Source: an uncultured Candidatus Nitrosopumilus sp. (GTDB lineage: Archaea > Thermoproteota > Nitrososphaeria > Nitrososphaerales > Nitrosopumilaceae). From it: a stretch of DNA of 64,000 nt. Both the position numbers and the translations under genes were made by a program. The notes below the pieces were generated by a model, which did not search any database, was not told where the DNA came from, and worked only from the letters and a program-made list of their open reading frames with translations. The stretch is taken from assembly GCA_951812655.1 (NCBI GenBank), contig OX638319.1:1279620-1343619 (forward strand), read 5' to 3'. Positions 53,987 to 62,849 of the stretch are shown piece by piece. How positions within the stretch are numbered: the first letter of the stretch is position 1; every line of letters starts with the position of its first letter.

Positions 53987-54458
53987 AAATTTTTTGAATT
54001 GAAAATCAACTTAAGCATTTTGCATGGTCTATTTCAAGCAGTAGTTACAAATACAGATGAAAAAGTGACAAATCCTGTTTTGATTCACGACAGACAGTGA
54101 AAAAATAATAGCTGCATCTATGCAAAAGTGATTACAACGAGAGTACAAGGAGAACACTTGACAAGGACGTCAACATAACATGATGTGTTTTCCAGACCAA
54201 ATTCTACTACGCAGAACATTGGCTTCTCGCTAAATACTGTACGTTAAAATGATATTTAAAATTGATCTCGATCTAAATGGCAATGCCAGATTTTTAATTA
54301 ATTGGTTCTCAATTCTAGATACAAGAATTACATGATGAGAGAGATGTAGAAATAGATTTTTTAAAAGATCCGTTGACACGGATTTAATGTAAAATTGTTT
54401 CAATTCCTGATCGTTGAATTCAAAAATATTTTTATGCACAAATACTTTGAGATAATCC
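53987..54458. other. AT-rich intergenic region before parB
   Basis: A 472-bp stretch between divergent genes. I find no gene, RNA or long repeat. The motif AATATTTTTATG at 54425-54436 lies about 25-30 nt before the parB-like start and is a likely TATA box for a leaderless transcript. The rest is low-complexity AT-rich DNA. Confidence 0.4.
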
Positions 54459-55262
54459 ATGAAAGGTTCTTTGGTTTTTCATAAAAACGAGACAGTGCCA
54501 ATATCAAAAGTCTACGTCTGGGACGAGGTGGAAGCAAGAAAGCTAAACTCTGAAGGGATCAAAGAGCTAGCAGACAGCATTAGGCAAGAAGGACTGCAAA
54601 ACCCCCCAGTGGTTCAGAAGACCAAGGATGGAAAATACAAGCTAATTGCTGGACAGAGAAGACTTGAAGCGTTGCGAAGAATCGGAACCAAGAACATTCC
54701 AGTACTGGTCGTAAAGCGTCCATACAATGATGATGATGCCAAAGCGGTGTCAATAGTTGAGAATCTGCACAGAAAACAGATGAATTCAACGGAAATGGCA
54801 GAGGCCTGTGACTTTTTGGTCAAATCCATGAAATCAAGCAAGAAGGCAGCAACTGCTCTGGGCATCAGCCAGCAAACATTGAGGAGCTATTCAGGATTCA
54901 ACAGTGTGCCTGAAAAACTACAGAGATTAGTTCCGGAAAAAATATCCAGAAATGAGGCGTTACGATTGTACAGGATAGTTCCAAAGGTGGACAACGCAGT
55001 GGAGATTGCAAACAAAATAAGCAAGTATTCCACAGTGGCAAAAAAAAGATACTTTGATGCGTTGTCTTTGGATCCTACCGCACCTCATGCCACGATTAGA
55101 AGGATGGCGAATCATTTTAGAGAAAAGCAAAACGTTCGCATAAAGCTCACAAAGCAGCAAGCCAAAGGATTCTCAAAAGCCGCAACGGATAACTCTACAG
55201 AGCCAAACGAACTGGCAACAAAGATTATCTCCGAATGGCTTTCCAAGAAAGGTTACAAGTGA
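54459..55262 (+). CDS. ParB/Spo0J-family protein
   Basis: A 267-residue protein. ParB-N CTP-binding domain at about residues 10-100 with the GQRRLEALR arginine box and IVENLHRKQMNSTEMAEA. Next is a helix-turn-helix (KKAATALGISQQTLRSY), then a C-terminal helical segment (LTKQQAKGFSKAATDNSTEPNELATKIISEW) that resembles a small ribbon-helix-helix or dimerisation element. No parA is adjacent. Likely a DNA-clamping chromosome organisation or segregation factor. Confidence 0.8.
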   Translation: MKGSLVFHKNETVPISKVYVWDEVEARKLNSEGIKELADSIRQEGLQNPPVVQKTKDGKYKLIAGQRRLEALRRIGTKNIPVLVVKRPYNDDDAKAVSIVENLHRKQMNSTEMAEACDFLVKSMKSSKKAATALGISQQTLRSYSGFNSVPEKLQRLVPEKISRNEALRLYRIVPKVDNAVEIANKISKYSTVAKKRYFDALSLDPTAPHATIRRMANHFREKQNVRIKLTKQQAKGFSKAATDNSTEPNELATKIISEWLSKKGYK

Positions 55263-55341
55263 GATTCAAGACAACGTCATCAGAAAACAACCTTCAGGAT
55301 TTTTAAAAGTGTTCAAGTTTGGAATATTAATAAAATGAAAC

Positions 55342-55644
55342 CTATGACTTTGCGATGTCGTAATCCTCTTTTCCATTACCAAACTTCTGCGTGATTATCT
55401 TCACTCTGTATTTCTTACCTTTTTGTATGTCCAGTGCTAGCTGGGTGGGCCTTCCACAATCATAAAATTTTGCAACAATCATCTTTCTTGAAGTATAGAA
55501 GTTTTTTGTTCCGTCAAAATCCTCTTCTGTTTCAATGTTTACTTCTGTGATGATCTCCTTTCCCACTTTTCGTTCTACTTTCTCGACCTTTACAATCGTG
55601 AACAGACCACGGTCATCCAATTTTGAAAGCGAGGATTCAGCCAT
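55342..55644 (-). CDS. small beta-rich hypothetical protein
   Basis: A 100-residue soluble protein with at least five strands (LFTIVKVEKVERKV, IITEVNIETEEDF, KMIVAKFYDCG, YRVKIITQKFG), which fits an OB-like barrel. One Cys, no signal peptide. Family not recognised. Confidence 0.6.
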   Translation of the reverse strand: MAESSLSKLDDRGLFTIVKVEKVERKVGKEIITEVNIETEEDFDGTKNFYTSRKMIVAKFYDCGRPTQLALDIQKGKKYRVKIITQKFGNGKEDYDIAKS

Positions 55645-55853
55645 TTTTACTCGTCATCTTGTCCATTAGTATTGATGTTATCACATTCTGGCATCGACAT
55701 AGATATTTGATCATGCTGCCTAATTAGATAATCCAGCTCGTTCACAATTAATCTGATTTTATCCCATTGATAATTATTTTGCTTGTAACTACTATTCACG
55801 TTTAGAAACAGGTTAAGGAAAACATCAAAAAGAAAAGAAAAGACGGGTCAGCA

Positions 55854-56441
55854 TTGAATGATTCATGTTCTGTTTGCAAAAAGATGTTTGCAAGAATAGA
55901 TCTATGGCCCAATCCAGCAAAGCCTGGAAAGTTCATCTGCAGAAACTGCAATACCGCACGTCGATTAAAAAAACAGAAGACGTATGAGAGTGATCTCAGA
56001 GAATTTCGACACAGACATGACTATGTCCCCGAAGAAGATATTTTTCAGGCAGACTCTTCCCGAGTTTCTGATGATGAGTTTGACGAAATAGTTCGTGAAT
56101 TTGAACAGGCTCATTGGGCAGAAATATCCAAAGCGGAATCACTTACCCATAGGAAATACATCCTGTCACTATTCAAAAGAGAATTCTGGGAAAGGACTCA
56201 TAGCAAGGATAAAGGCAGACATGAAAAAATTAGAAAGCAATTTCATGTCACCGATGTTGCAATATACTACAACCTATTGGGCGTTTCAAACAATTCCACA
56301 GATGCAGAAGTCAAGGAAGCGTACAGACGTTTGATTTTGAAATGGCATCCAGACAAAAATCCTGAACAACCAAAATATGCAGAGAAAATGCTCATTTCCA
56401 TCAAACTCGCATTTGATGAAATCATGAAGAGCAGGGAATGA
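55854..56441 (+). CDS. J-domain protein with N-terminal zinc finger
   Basis: A 195-residue protein starting at TTG. A treble-clef-like zinc finger at the N-terminus (CSVCKKMF and CRNCNTAR), then a charged helical linker, and a C-terminal J domain ([28 protein letters not shown]) with the HPD motif. The J domain would stimulate DnaK ATPase. Its C-terminal position is unlike classical DnaJ, and no G/F or substrate-binding region follows. Confidence 0.75.
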   Translation: MNDSCSVCKKMFARIDLWPNPAKPGKFICRNCNTARRLKKQKTYESDLREFRHRHDYVPEEDIFQADSSRVSDDEFDEIVREFEQAHWAEISKAESLTHRKYILSLFKREFWERTHSKDKGRHEKIRKQFHVTDVAIYYNLLGVSNNSTDAEVKEAYRRLILKWHPDKNPEQPKYAEKMLISIKLAFDEIMKSRE

Positions 56442-56520
56442 TCAAACCTGTGCATTCCCCCGTATTACTAGGAAATTATGGTAGAGACATTCTTAAATTT
56501 GAAATTTTTTCAGTAGAATC

Positions 56521-56718
56521 ATGGATGATTCAGAGACTGCAAAGCGCGACCATCAGAGAAACAAATCAGAGATCGTAAATACGGTAAAAGAAATGTTCAG
56601 GATGGAAAAATGGGGAGATGACGAATACAGAAAAAAGTTGCATGATCTGGTTCTCAAAGACGAAGAATTGGTAAGAGATGTGATAAAGAAGATCAAGGAA
56701 GAGAAAGGAACACGATAA
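56521..56718 (+). CDS. small charged helical protein
   Basis: A 65-residue, highly charged, fully helical protein (NTVKEMFRMEKWGDDEYRKKL). No cysteines or membrane segments. Unknown family. Confidence 0.55.
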   Translation: MDDSETAKRDHQRNKSEIVNTVKEMFRMEKWGDDEYRKKLHDLVLKDEELVRDVIKKIKEEKGTR

Positions 56719-56842
56719 AAGGCAGAAGCACATGCGACGCTTAGAAATTGTTTGGACATTGTGAGGTTTTTTGTATCCAAAGTCATCAGGTCAAGTATTT
56801 CAATTTGGAAAAGTCTTATAGTCAAAACAAGTTAGAAAATGC

Positions 56843-57649
56843 ATGAACATATGTTATCTTTTACCGATTTTTGCACTTCTTTTAATCCCTCTATCATCAG
56901 ATGTACTTGCTGAGAGTAGCTCATATGTTGTTAAAATGCCAACAGGGTCTGCAAGTCCAGACGCCCCATACTATTGGCAAAGTGAGAAAGATGGCTCCAC
57001 AACAGGAATTATAGAGATACTAGTAGGAGATTCTGTCGTGTGGAAAAATGCAGATACTGCAGTCCATACTGTTACATCAGGTACTTCAGATGAAGGACCC
57101 GATGATATTTTTGACAGCAGGATGATGAGTCCTGGAGAAGGATTCCCCCACGAATTTTCTGAACCAGGAAACTATCCGTATTACTGCCTATTGCACCCAT
57201 GGATGATTGGAGAGGTCATTGTGACTGAAGGATACTCTGTAATACCTGGCGTAGGTAAAGACGTTGGTGACGGTTCCATTTTCTTTGATGTAGAATATAG
57301 CTTTAATCGCATTCTTTCTACCGCAACAGTGGATGAGGATGGGAAATCCATCACTCTTGACATAGTTGGCGTAACAAAGTCCGATGATAACAACTTGGAA
57401 ATTGTCTTGCCACCGGCATTGGTGTCAGGACCTTTTGTTGTATTCGTGGATGATGAGATTGTTGAATTCGAGCACACATATGATGGGGACATCAGTATTC
57501 TAATCATACCTTCAGAAGCAAATTCTGAAACCATTACAATTGTTGGAACAACAGTCGTTCCAGAATTTGGTACGGTGGTAATGGCCGTAATGATCATATC
57601 CATATCAATGATCATTATTGCACACAATAGATTCAAGATTCAGATATAA
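56843..57649 (+). CDS. exported plastocyanin-like copper protein with PEFG-type tail
   Basis: A 268-residue protein. Signal peptide 1-23 (DVLA). Cupredoxin domain about 28-130 with a complete type 1 copper site: His75, Cys115, His118 and Met121 (YYCLLHPWM). Next is a sandwich module (LEIVLPPALVSGPFVVFVDD to ITIVGTTVVPE). It ends with PEFG, a hydrophobic helix and a short basic tail, the PEFG-CTERM type sorting signal of thaumarchaea. Likely a membrane-tethered electron carrier of the ammonia-oxidation chain or its surroundings. It is the only cupredoxin in the window with all ligands. Confidence 0.88.
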   Translation: MNICYLLPIFALLLIPLSSDVLAESSSYVVKMPTGSASPDAPYYWQSEKDGSTTGIIEILVGDSVVWKNADTAVHTVTSGTSDEGPDDIFDSRMMSPGEGFPHEFSEPGNYPYYCLLHPWMIGEVIVTEGYSVIPGVGKDVGDGSIFFDVEYSFNRILSTATVDEDGKSITLDIVGVTKSDDNNLEIVLPPALVSGPFVVFVDDEIVEFEHTYDGDISILIIPSEANSETITIVGTTVVPEFGTVVMAVMIISISMIIIAHNRFKIQI

Positions 57650-57810
57650 GATTTCAGTGGGAATTAGTACTTCTGATTCATCGACGTATTCCAATTGTCC
57701 ACATGAAGATCAGATACATCATCTTTCATGTAGATAAACAGATGGGTGGTGAAATGATCATAGTTGAAACTTATCAGATTAGTTAAATTATGAATTAGGA
57801 TTAGAAGGGC

Positions 57811-58419
57811 ATGTCAATCAAGTTAGTTCTATTTGATATTGGCGGGGTATTTTTTACCTGGAAGGACAGGTGGCTTTTCAGTGATGTTGCAAAAAGATTC
57901 AGTTTATCAGAGATGGCTCTGACTGATGAATGCAAGAAGGTTTTTCCGGCCCTACGTCGCGGCAGAATATCCGAGCAAGAAATGTGGCAGAAAGTGGGCA
58001 AAGAGATCAATGTCGATGTTCTGTCAAACGTAAAAGATTCACTGATTCACGATTTCTTCAAGTCAAGAATAGTGGTGGATCATAACGTTCTAGATGTTGC
58101 AGAGCAGTTACAGAAGAACGGAATTCATACCAGAATTCTCTCAAACACAACTGCAGTCATGCATTCTGTAGTGAAAGAATTGGTAGACATGAAACATTTT
58201 GTTCACCAGTTCCTATCCTATGAAATCGGGATGGAAAAACCAGATGAGTGCATTTTCAAATATGTGATGGATAAAATCCCACTCATTAAAGAAGAAGTCA
58301 TGTTTGTAGATGACAGACAGTCAAACATTGATGCGGCAAAGGATTTTGGGATGAACACAATGCATTTTGTTGATTCGTTTAAATTTGTCAAAGATTTGAG
58401 AAATTTGAAAATTTTATGA
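57811..58419 (+). CDS. HAD-superfamily hydrolase, epoxide-hydrolase/dehalogenase-like subgroup
   Basis: A 202-residue HAD protein. Motif I is LFDIGGVFF (the second Asp replaced by Gly, as in this subgroup), motif II SNTTAV, motif III Lys in EKPDECIFK and motif IV VDDRQSNIDAA. Cytosolic. Probably a small phosphatase; substrate unknown. Confidence 0.8.
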   Translation: MSIKLVLFDIGGVFFTWKDRWLFSDVAKRFSLSEMALTDECKKVFPALRRGRISEQEMWQKVGKEINVDVLSNVKDSLIHDFFKSRIVVDHNVLDVAEQLQKNGIHTRILSNTTAVMHSVVKELVDMKHFVHQFLSYEIGMEKPDECIFKYVMDKIPLIKEEVMFVDDRQSNIDAAKDFGMNTMHFVDSFKFVKDLRNLKIL

Positions 58420-58469
58420 CGTTGAATTCTGGATGGCATTTGGATTAGCGAAGGAAGTAGTTTTGAAGT

Positions 58470-59060
58470 CTAATCTTTTTTGCAACCATGCTTAATGGCC
58501 CAATCCCGGTCTCCAAATTCGCTTGAAGAGCAGAATCGGATTTCTAGATGCGCCAAATTAGCGTCAAGCACCTCGGCATTGAGAATCATATCATTACATG
58601 TAACCATTCCCACCATTCTGGCATGATCTTTCAAAACGTGTCCGTCATCTTCGTCTACCAGCACGTCAGAACCTACAGGACAAATTGTTTGAATAAAATT
58701 ATACGCATCCATCCCGCCATAACCCTCCAAATTGGGAGCTGTGATCAATGAAAATCGAACAGATTGATCATCCACATGAATGGTATCACCGTCTTCTATT
58801 TTTGTCACAGTTCCGGTCATGCATTTGGCAGTTCCAGAGCAATTCTGCAACGGGTCATTATGGTTTTCAGATATTTTTGATTCAGTATTTTCAGAATGTT
58901 CTGAGGAAACATCCAAAGTATGAGAGATCCCTGTAGGGACATCCACATTATCAACAACGGGTTCAGATACAGGACTTTGAGTAATTCCAAATACTGCAGC
59001 AATTACGATGACTATTCCGATTCCCACCGCGATACCTTTCTTCATGACAAATTTGCTCAA
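58470..59060 (-). CDS. exported SNase-fold protein with altered active site
   Basis: A 196-residue protein with an N-terminal anchor (8-27), an acidic linker and a staphylococcal-nuclease-like barrel (about 75-190). VTKIEDGDTIHVDDQSVRF matches the family start and keeps the first catalytic Arg. The next motif, usually ID-x-PE, reads ITAPN, so the Asp and Glu are replaced. HARMVG keeps the second Arg. Nuclease activity is doubtful; Cys pairs suggest an extracellular fold. Confidence 0.7.
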   Translation of the reverse strand: MSKFVMKKGIAVGIGIVIVIAAVFGITQSPVSEPVVDNVDVPTGISHTLDVSSEHSENTESKISENHNDPLQNCSGTAKCMTGTVTKIEDGDTIHVDDQSVRFSLITAPNLEGYGGMDAYNFIQTICPVGSDVLVDEDDGHVLKDHARMVGMVTCNDMILNAEVLDANLAHLEIRFCSSSEFGDRDWAIKHGCKKD

Positions 59061-59126
59061 TATTCATCATTAAAAACACTTGTACGAGCAAACTGGAAAC
59101 ACACTATCGCTCAGAGGTGTTTGTGA

Positions 59127-59756
59127 CTACGAAGCGAGGATCTCTCTCAATTCGTCAGGATTTGTTGCCACAAAATTAGGGTTTTCTTTTACTAGTGCAT
59201 CCTTTGTGTTGTAACCCCATGTCACCGCAATTGACTTTATTCCAGATTTTCGGGCAGCCTCAATGTCACGTATCTCATCGCAAACATAGAATACATCATG
59301 CTGTTCAAGGTTTTGTTGCTTGACAATCTTGTTGATCATGTGACTCTTTCCGAAGACGCTTTTTCCAGTTTTAACAAACTCAAAAAAATCCAACTCGTTT
59401 TTCTCAAGGAATTGTTGCACATTTTCTTTTGTGTTTGATGTCAAAATTCCGAGTCGGACATCGTTGTTCTCAAACAATTCAGATAAAAGTGGAGAAATAT
59501 TCACAGTGGGTTTCATGTTGTGAATTTCCTTGTTTATTTCCAAATGGATTTTTTTTACCCATGACGGAAGTTTGAAAATGGAGATTCCCAGATATGACAG
59601 AATTTCCCTGGGTTTTTTTCCTTGAAGGTATGGGATATCATTTTTTGTGACTTTCCGATAGCCAAAGTGTTCAGAATACTCATTTACTATTCTTACCACC
59701 GCGTCCAGTGTATCAGCTAGTGTTCCATCAAAATCAAAAATAATTGCACGAGTCAT
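59127..59756 (-). CDS. HAD-superfamily hydrolase, phosphoglycolate-phosphatase-like
   Basis: A 209-residue HAD protein. Motif I is FDFDGTLADT, motif II LTSNTKEN, the Lys lies in VFGKSHMI, and motif IV CDEIRDIEAARKSG carries Asp and Glu. The cap domain is helical (about residues 15-85). Family reactions include phosphoglycolate and other small phosphates. Confidence 0.82.
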   Translation of the reverse strand: MTRAIIFDFDGTLADTLDAVVRIVNEYSEHFGYRKVTKNDIPYLQGKKPREILSYLGISIFKLPSWVKKIHLEINKEIHNMKPTVNISPLLSELFENNDVRLGILTSNTKENVQQFLEKNELDFFEFVKTGKSVFGKSHMINKIVKQQNLEQHDVFYVCDEIRDIEAARKSGIKSIAVTWGYNTKDALVKENPNFVATNPDELREILAS

Positions 59757-59759
59757 TTT

Positions 59760-60053
59760 CTAACATTGTATGCAATGAGTTACATCAGTATTAATGGATG
59801 AAATATGATTGTAGAAAAGCCTATCGTGTGGATCATATGTAAAAATGATTTCGGGATCAGATGTCTCTTTGGACATAGCAGCAATACTAGGTGCGCGTAA
59901 TTTTGCACCATCTTTGTAATGACACCAAGTTGCCCACATACAGTTGTGTACAACAAAGATCTTCTCTTGTTCCAAGAATACACAAAGGTGGTATGAGTTT
60001 TGCAGGTTTCTTTTGAAACTTTTTTCCAAAGGTCTTGTGGGATTTTTACTCAC
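59760..60053 (-). CDS. doubtful Cys/His-containing protein
   Basis: A 97-residue frame ending three bases before the HAD gene. It has scattered Cys and His (NSYHLCVF, HNCMWATWCHYK, THCIQC) but no clear domain and no strong ribosome site. It may be a real small gene in the HAD transcript or chance coding. Confidence 0.3.
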   Translation of the reverse strand: MSKNPTRPLEKSFKRNLQNSYHLCVFLEQEKIFVVHNCMWATWCHYKDGAKLRAPSIAAMSKETSDPEIIFTYDPHDRLFYNHISSINTDVTHCIQC

Positions 60054-60200
60054 CCAGCATGCAGTCAGACACCATTACTCCAGTGGAGAAGAGAGGATTC
60101 CTTGCCCATAAAACGAATTGAAGGCTGCCACAGCACCTCCCAATACTATGAAGTTCTTCGTACTCTATGAGATATATGACAACATCACACGTCAAAGTCA

Positions 60201-60647
60201 TTGAAAACATTCAGCCATTCTTTTCTGGTGGAATCTCCGATAGACAAGGTATGGAGTTTCTATACTGATCTGCACCATTTGCAAGTGATCACTCCCAAAA
60301 AATTGGATTTGAAGGTAATTGAATCAAGTAGCAGTAAAATCACACTTGGACAAACTGCTTCCTTTTCAAGCAAGATGATGGTCAGAATTACATGGAATAC
60401 AAGAATCACGTTTTGTGAGCCATACCGATACATTGATGAGATGAGCAATGCTCTGTTCAAAAGATGGAAGCACGTCCATGTTTTTTCTAAAGCATTTGAT
60501 GGCCAAACAAGAGTTTCTGACGAGATAGAGTTTGAGTTGCAGTTTGGGTTTTTGGGAAGAATGCTAGAAAGATACGCATTAAACAAACTCAGAAAAATTT
60601 TTGCGCATAGACAGCAAGCCACAATCAGAGCTTTGATTGATTCTTGA
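60201..60647 (+). CDS. SRPBCC (START-like) ligand-binding protein
   Basis: A 148-residue protein starting at TTG. A helix-grip fold: FLVESPIDKVWSFYTDLHHLQVITP, inner strands ITWNTRITFCEPYRYIDEM, HVHVFSKAF, and the long C-terminal helix LGRMLERYALNKLRKIFAHRQ. Members bind hydrophobic ligands or act as cyclases. Likely cytosolic; ligand unknown. Confidence 0.75.
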   Translation: MKTFSHSFLVESPIDKVWSFYTDLHHLQVITPKKLDLKVIESSSSKITLGQTASFSSKMMVRITWNTRITFCEPYRYIDEMSNALFKRWKHVHVFSKAFDGQTRVSDEIEFELQFGFLGRMLERYALNKLRKIFAHRQQATIRALIDS

Positions 60648-60684
60648 AGGTCATGTATAACAAAATTTAGTAGTTAAAGTTATC

Positions 60685-60810
60685 CTAATGGCTTTGGTTT
60701 CTTTCCAGTTCCACTATTTTTGCCTCTAGCTGTTTTACCTTGTTTCTCAGCTCGTTGTTGGCATCCTTCAGAGAATCTAATTCTCTTTGTTGAATCTCAT
60801 TTAGGTCCAT
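60685..60810 (-). CDS. 41-residue coiled-coil protein
   Basis: A short gene read from the sequence: ATG at 60808-60810, TAG at 60685-60687. The product (MDLNEIQQRELDSLKDANN and on) is one continuous heptad-like helix with Leu, Val and Ile at a/d positions, ending NQSH. It lies 20 bp downstream of the stop codon of the gene at 60830, on the same strand. Probably a small oligomerising protein. Confidence 0.6.
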   Translation of the reverse strand: MDLNEIQQRELDSLKDANNELRNKVKQLEAKIVELERNQSH

Positions 60811-60829
60811 ATTTTTTCTACTAAAATTT

Positions 60830-61978
60830 TCAACATAAGTGTGTTAGAACTTTCCTTTTTCTAAATACTATTACGATACCTACAGGAATTCCCACATACA
60901 TCAAGCCATTGACAACAATCAATGAAATTCCATATCCAACTACACCTACATCAGAATCAATGTCGACATGATTCAGAATAGAAAGAGTCGAAATCATCGG
61001 AGTAATTGTCGCCCTAACAATCTCTTTGAAAATAGGATTCTCACGCTCATAGTCTGCAATCATTGGACTAAACAAATAGTAAACGTCGTTAAAGTGTGCC
61101 ATAAACATGGTGCCAGATCCTGTTTGCAGTAATTTGTTGTCTCTGATTTCCCTAAGCTGCTGTACCTGCGGTGCAAGTTCCGAACCAAATGCTGCCGTAG
61201 CTATAAGACAACCTCCTCCCTCTTCACTATTTGAGTCAAATCCCGGAGCGCAACTACCGTTGATTAGAACGTCTCCAAATGGCTCATCTGTTGTGTTTTG
61301 GGCCAGGATTTGCTGATTCTGAATCACAACCAGCGTAAGATTGCCGTCCTGGGTTGCCTTTTCAACCTTTGCACCGAAAACACCCTCACGGCCCAGAGAT
61401 GATGTGCAGTCAAAAATCATGCCAAAATCTCTCTTGTTACTGATTTCTGTAAAGTCAAAACTAGATGACTGCAGAGCTCCGGTCCATCGGGTATCTGAAT
61501 ACACCAAGAGCTTTGCCTGATTCTCTGGCATTTCAGTTGCAAGTTCAGCCTGAATCTTTTTTTCTATCGTATTCAAATTGAGGGACTGGTCATCAGAAGG
61601 ACCCTGGTAATAGATATGCGTTCCCGTGATAACTACCTCAAAATCGGATCTGCTAAAGGGAATTGTTACTGTTCTGTCGGTTGCAGTTGCAGTCTGATCA
61701 TAAAAATTCAGATTCAGTCCGCTGACTAGTATGTCAAAATCAACGTCTTCTGCCCCATTCTTTGCATCGATTATTCCTCTTGGAATGGTTATAGTCAGTT
61801 CGCCCCTTGAACGTGCATCTATTGGAATTATCATGGATGCCGTCTCGGCATCTATTTCAAAACCCAGTATCTCACCACCACGAATATCATAATCAATTCC
61901 TCCAAACTGTGCAAATGCAGGAGATACAAATACACCTAATGCCAAAAATGAAAAAATTGCTTTTACCTTTATGTTCAC
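60830..61978 (-). CDS. exported protein with CFI-box-like C-terminal region
   Basis: A 382-residue protein. Signal peptide 1-23 (PAFA), then two short sandwich modules (GELTITIPRGIID and VEVVITGTH-like strands, about 40-125), a middle domain with cysteines, then GGGCLIATAAFGSELAPQVQQLREIRD (about 255-285), which matches the CFI-box type surface domain. The end has at least one, probably two, hydrophobic helices (DVGVVGYGISLIVVNGLMYVGIPVGIVIVF) and a basic tail. A surface protein of unknown function. Confidence 0.7.
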   Translation of the reverse strand: MNIKVKAIFSFLALGVFVSPAFAQFGGIDYDIRGGEILGFEIDAETASMIIPIDARSRGELTITIPRGIIDAKNGAEDVDFDILVSGLNLNFYDQTATATDRTVTIPFSRSDFEVVITGTHIYYQGPSDDQSLNLNTIEKKIQAELATEMPENQAKLLVYSDTRWTGALQSSSFDFTEISNKRDFGMIFDCTSSLGREGVFGAKVEKATQDGNLTLVVIQNQQILAQNTTDEPFGDVLINGSCAPGFDSNSEEGGGCLIATAAFGSELAPQVQQLREIRDNKLLQTGSGTMFMAHFNDVYYLFSPMIADYERENPIFKEIVRATITPMISTLSILNHVDIDSDVGVVGYGISLIVVNGLMYVGIPVGIVIVFRKRKVLTHLC

Positions 61979-62174
61979 TGCTTATCTTTAACGAATGGTC
62001 AAATAAACCAAGTCTTCTTGATGGAACTATTCAAATGGTTTTTCGAATGCGGTCGTGCAGATACCAACCATATTTGAACTAGTTCTTCATATTCTAGGTT
62101 CACATTCAAGATTTTCACATAACTCATGATTTTGATTACCGTATAGTTATCAAGGGCAGAAAAGAAGGATCAAC

Positions 62175-62507
62175 ATGTCTGCATTGAGACCCCGAAGTAA
62201 TTTGTATTACCTCCTTCCTGCATTTCTTTCCATAATAGGCGGACTGATTGCCATGATAATCTTGAGAAAAGCGGGACGTCATTATGACAAGAAAGGCAGG
62301 AATTGCGTAATTCTCGGAATTATCAGTTCGGGATTTGCGATAGGCATGGACTACGTCAATGACACATTGGATGTTCCAGAAATTCAGGATTACGTAGATC
62401 CTAATGGCATGTTAGACGCTCTTGGATGGTTTGGAGGCACAAGCATCTATGTTTTCCCACCGATTGTAATCACATACTGCATCATCACCAAGATTGTAAA
62501 TCGCTGA
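62175..62507 (+). CDS. small three-helix membrane protein
   Basis: A 110-residue protein with hydrophobic helices at about residues 10-30, 43-60 and 83-106. The basic loop GRHYDKKGRN follows the first helix. No domain recognised. Preceded by an AT-rich promoter region. Confidence 0.6.
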   Translation: MSALRPRSNLYYLLPAFLSIIGGLIAMIILRKAGRHYDKKGRNCVILGIISSGFAIGMDYVNDTLDVPEIQDYVDPNGMLDALGWFGGTSIYVFPPIVITYCIITKIVNR

Positions 62508-62559
62508 AACACTCAGCAGATATTACTCAAAACTTTTCTAGCATGTCTGTAAAATTCAT

Positions 62560-62754
62560 TTGTTGAACTTCAATTGCATATTTCCTAACTGTACGTTCAA
62601 ACAGAACAACATAATGGAAGAAGAATTTCTACAACACTTGAACGATGTTCATTATGACGAAATTCTAGATAGTTCAGAAAAAGAAAACATACCCGTCGAA
62701 GCTGTCAGGATGATGTCAGTATCCAACTCAAAGGTATTCATTAACTCAAAATAG
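62560..62754 (+). CDS. C2H2-type zinc-finger protein
   Basis: A 64-residue protein starting at TTG (a second TTG follows at once). CIFPNC and, after a helix, HLNDVH give a C-x4-C...H-x4-H site. The tail is acidic then neutral. Similar single-finger proteins are common in these archaea; DNA or RNA binding is likely but unproven. Confidence 0.65.
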   Translation: MLNFNCIFPNCTFKQNNIMEEEFLQHLNDVHYDEILDSSEKENIPVEAVRMMSVSNSKVFINSK

Positions 62755-62849
62755 GTTGTACTGTGTTTTTGACTAGTCAAATTTTCAACAAATTGCAAAT
62801 CCAAGGTGATTGTTTATTTTAAATTTATTTTCAAAAAACCCTTGGCTTG

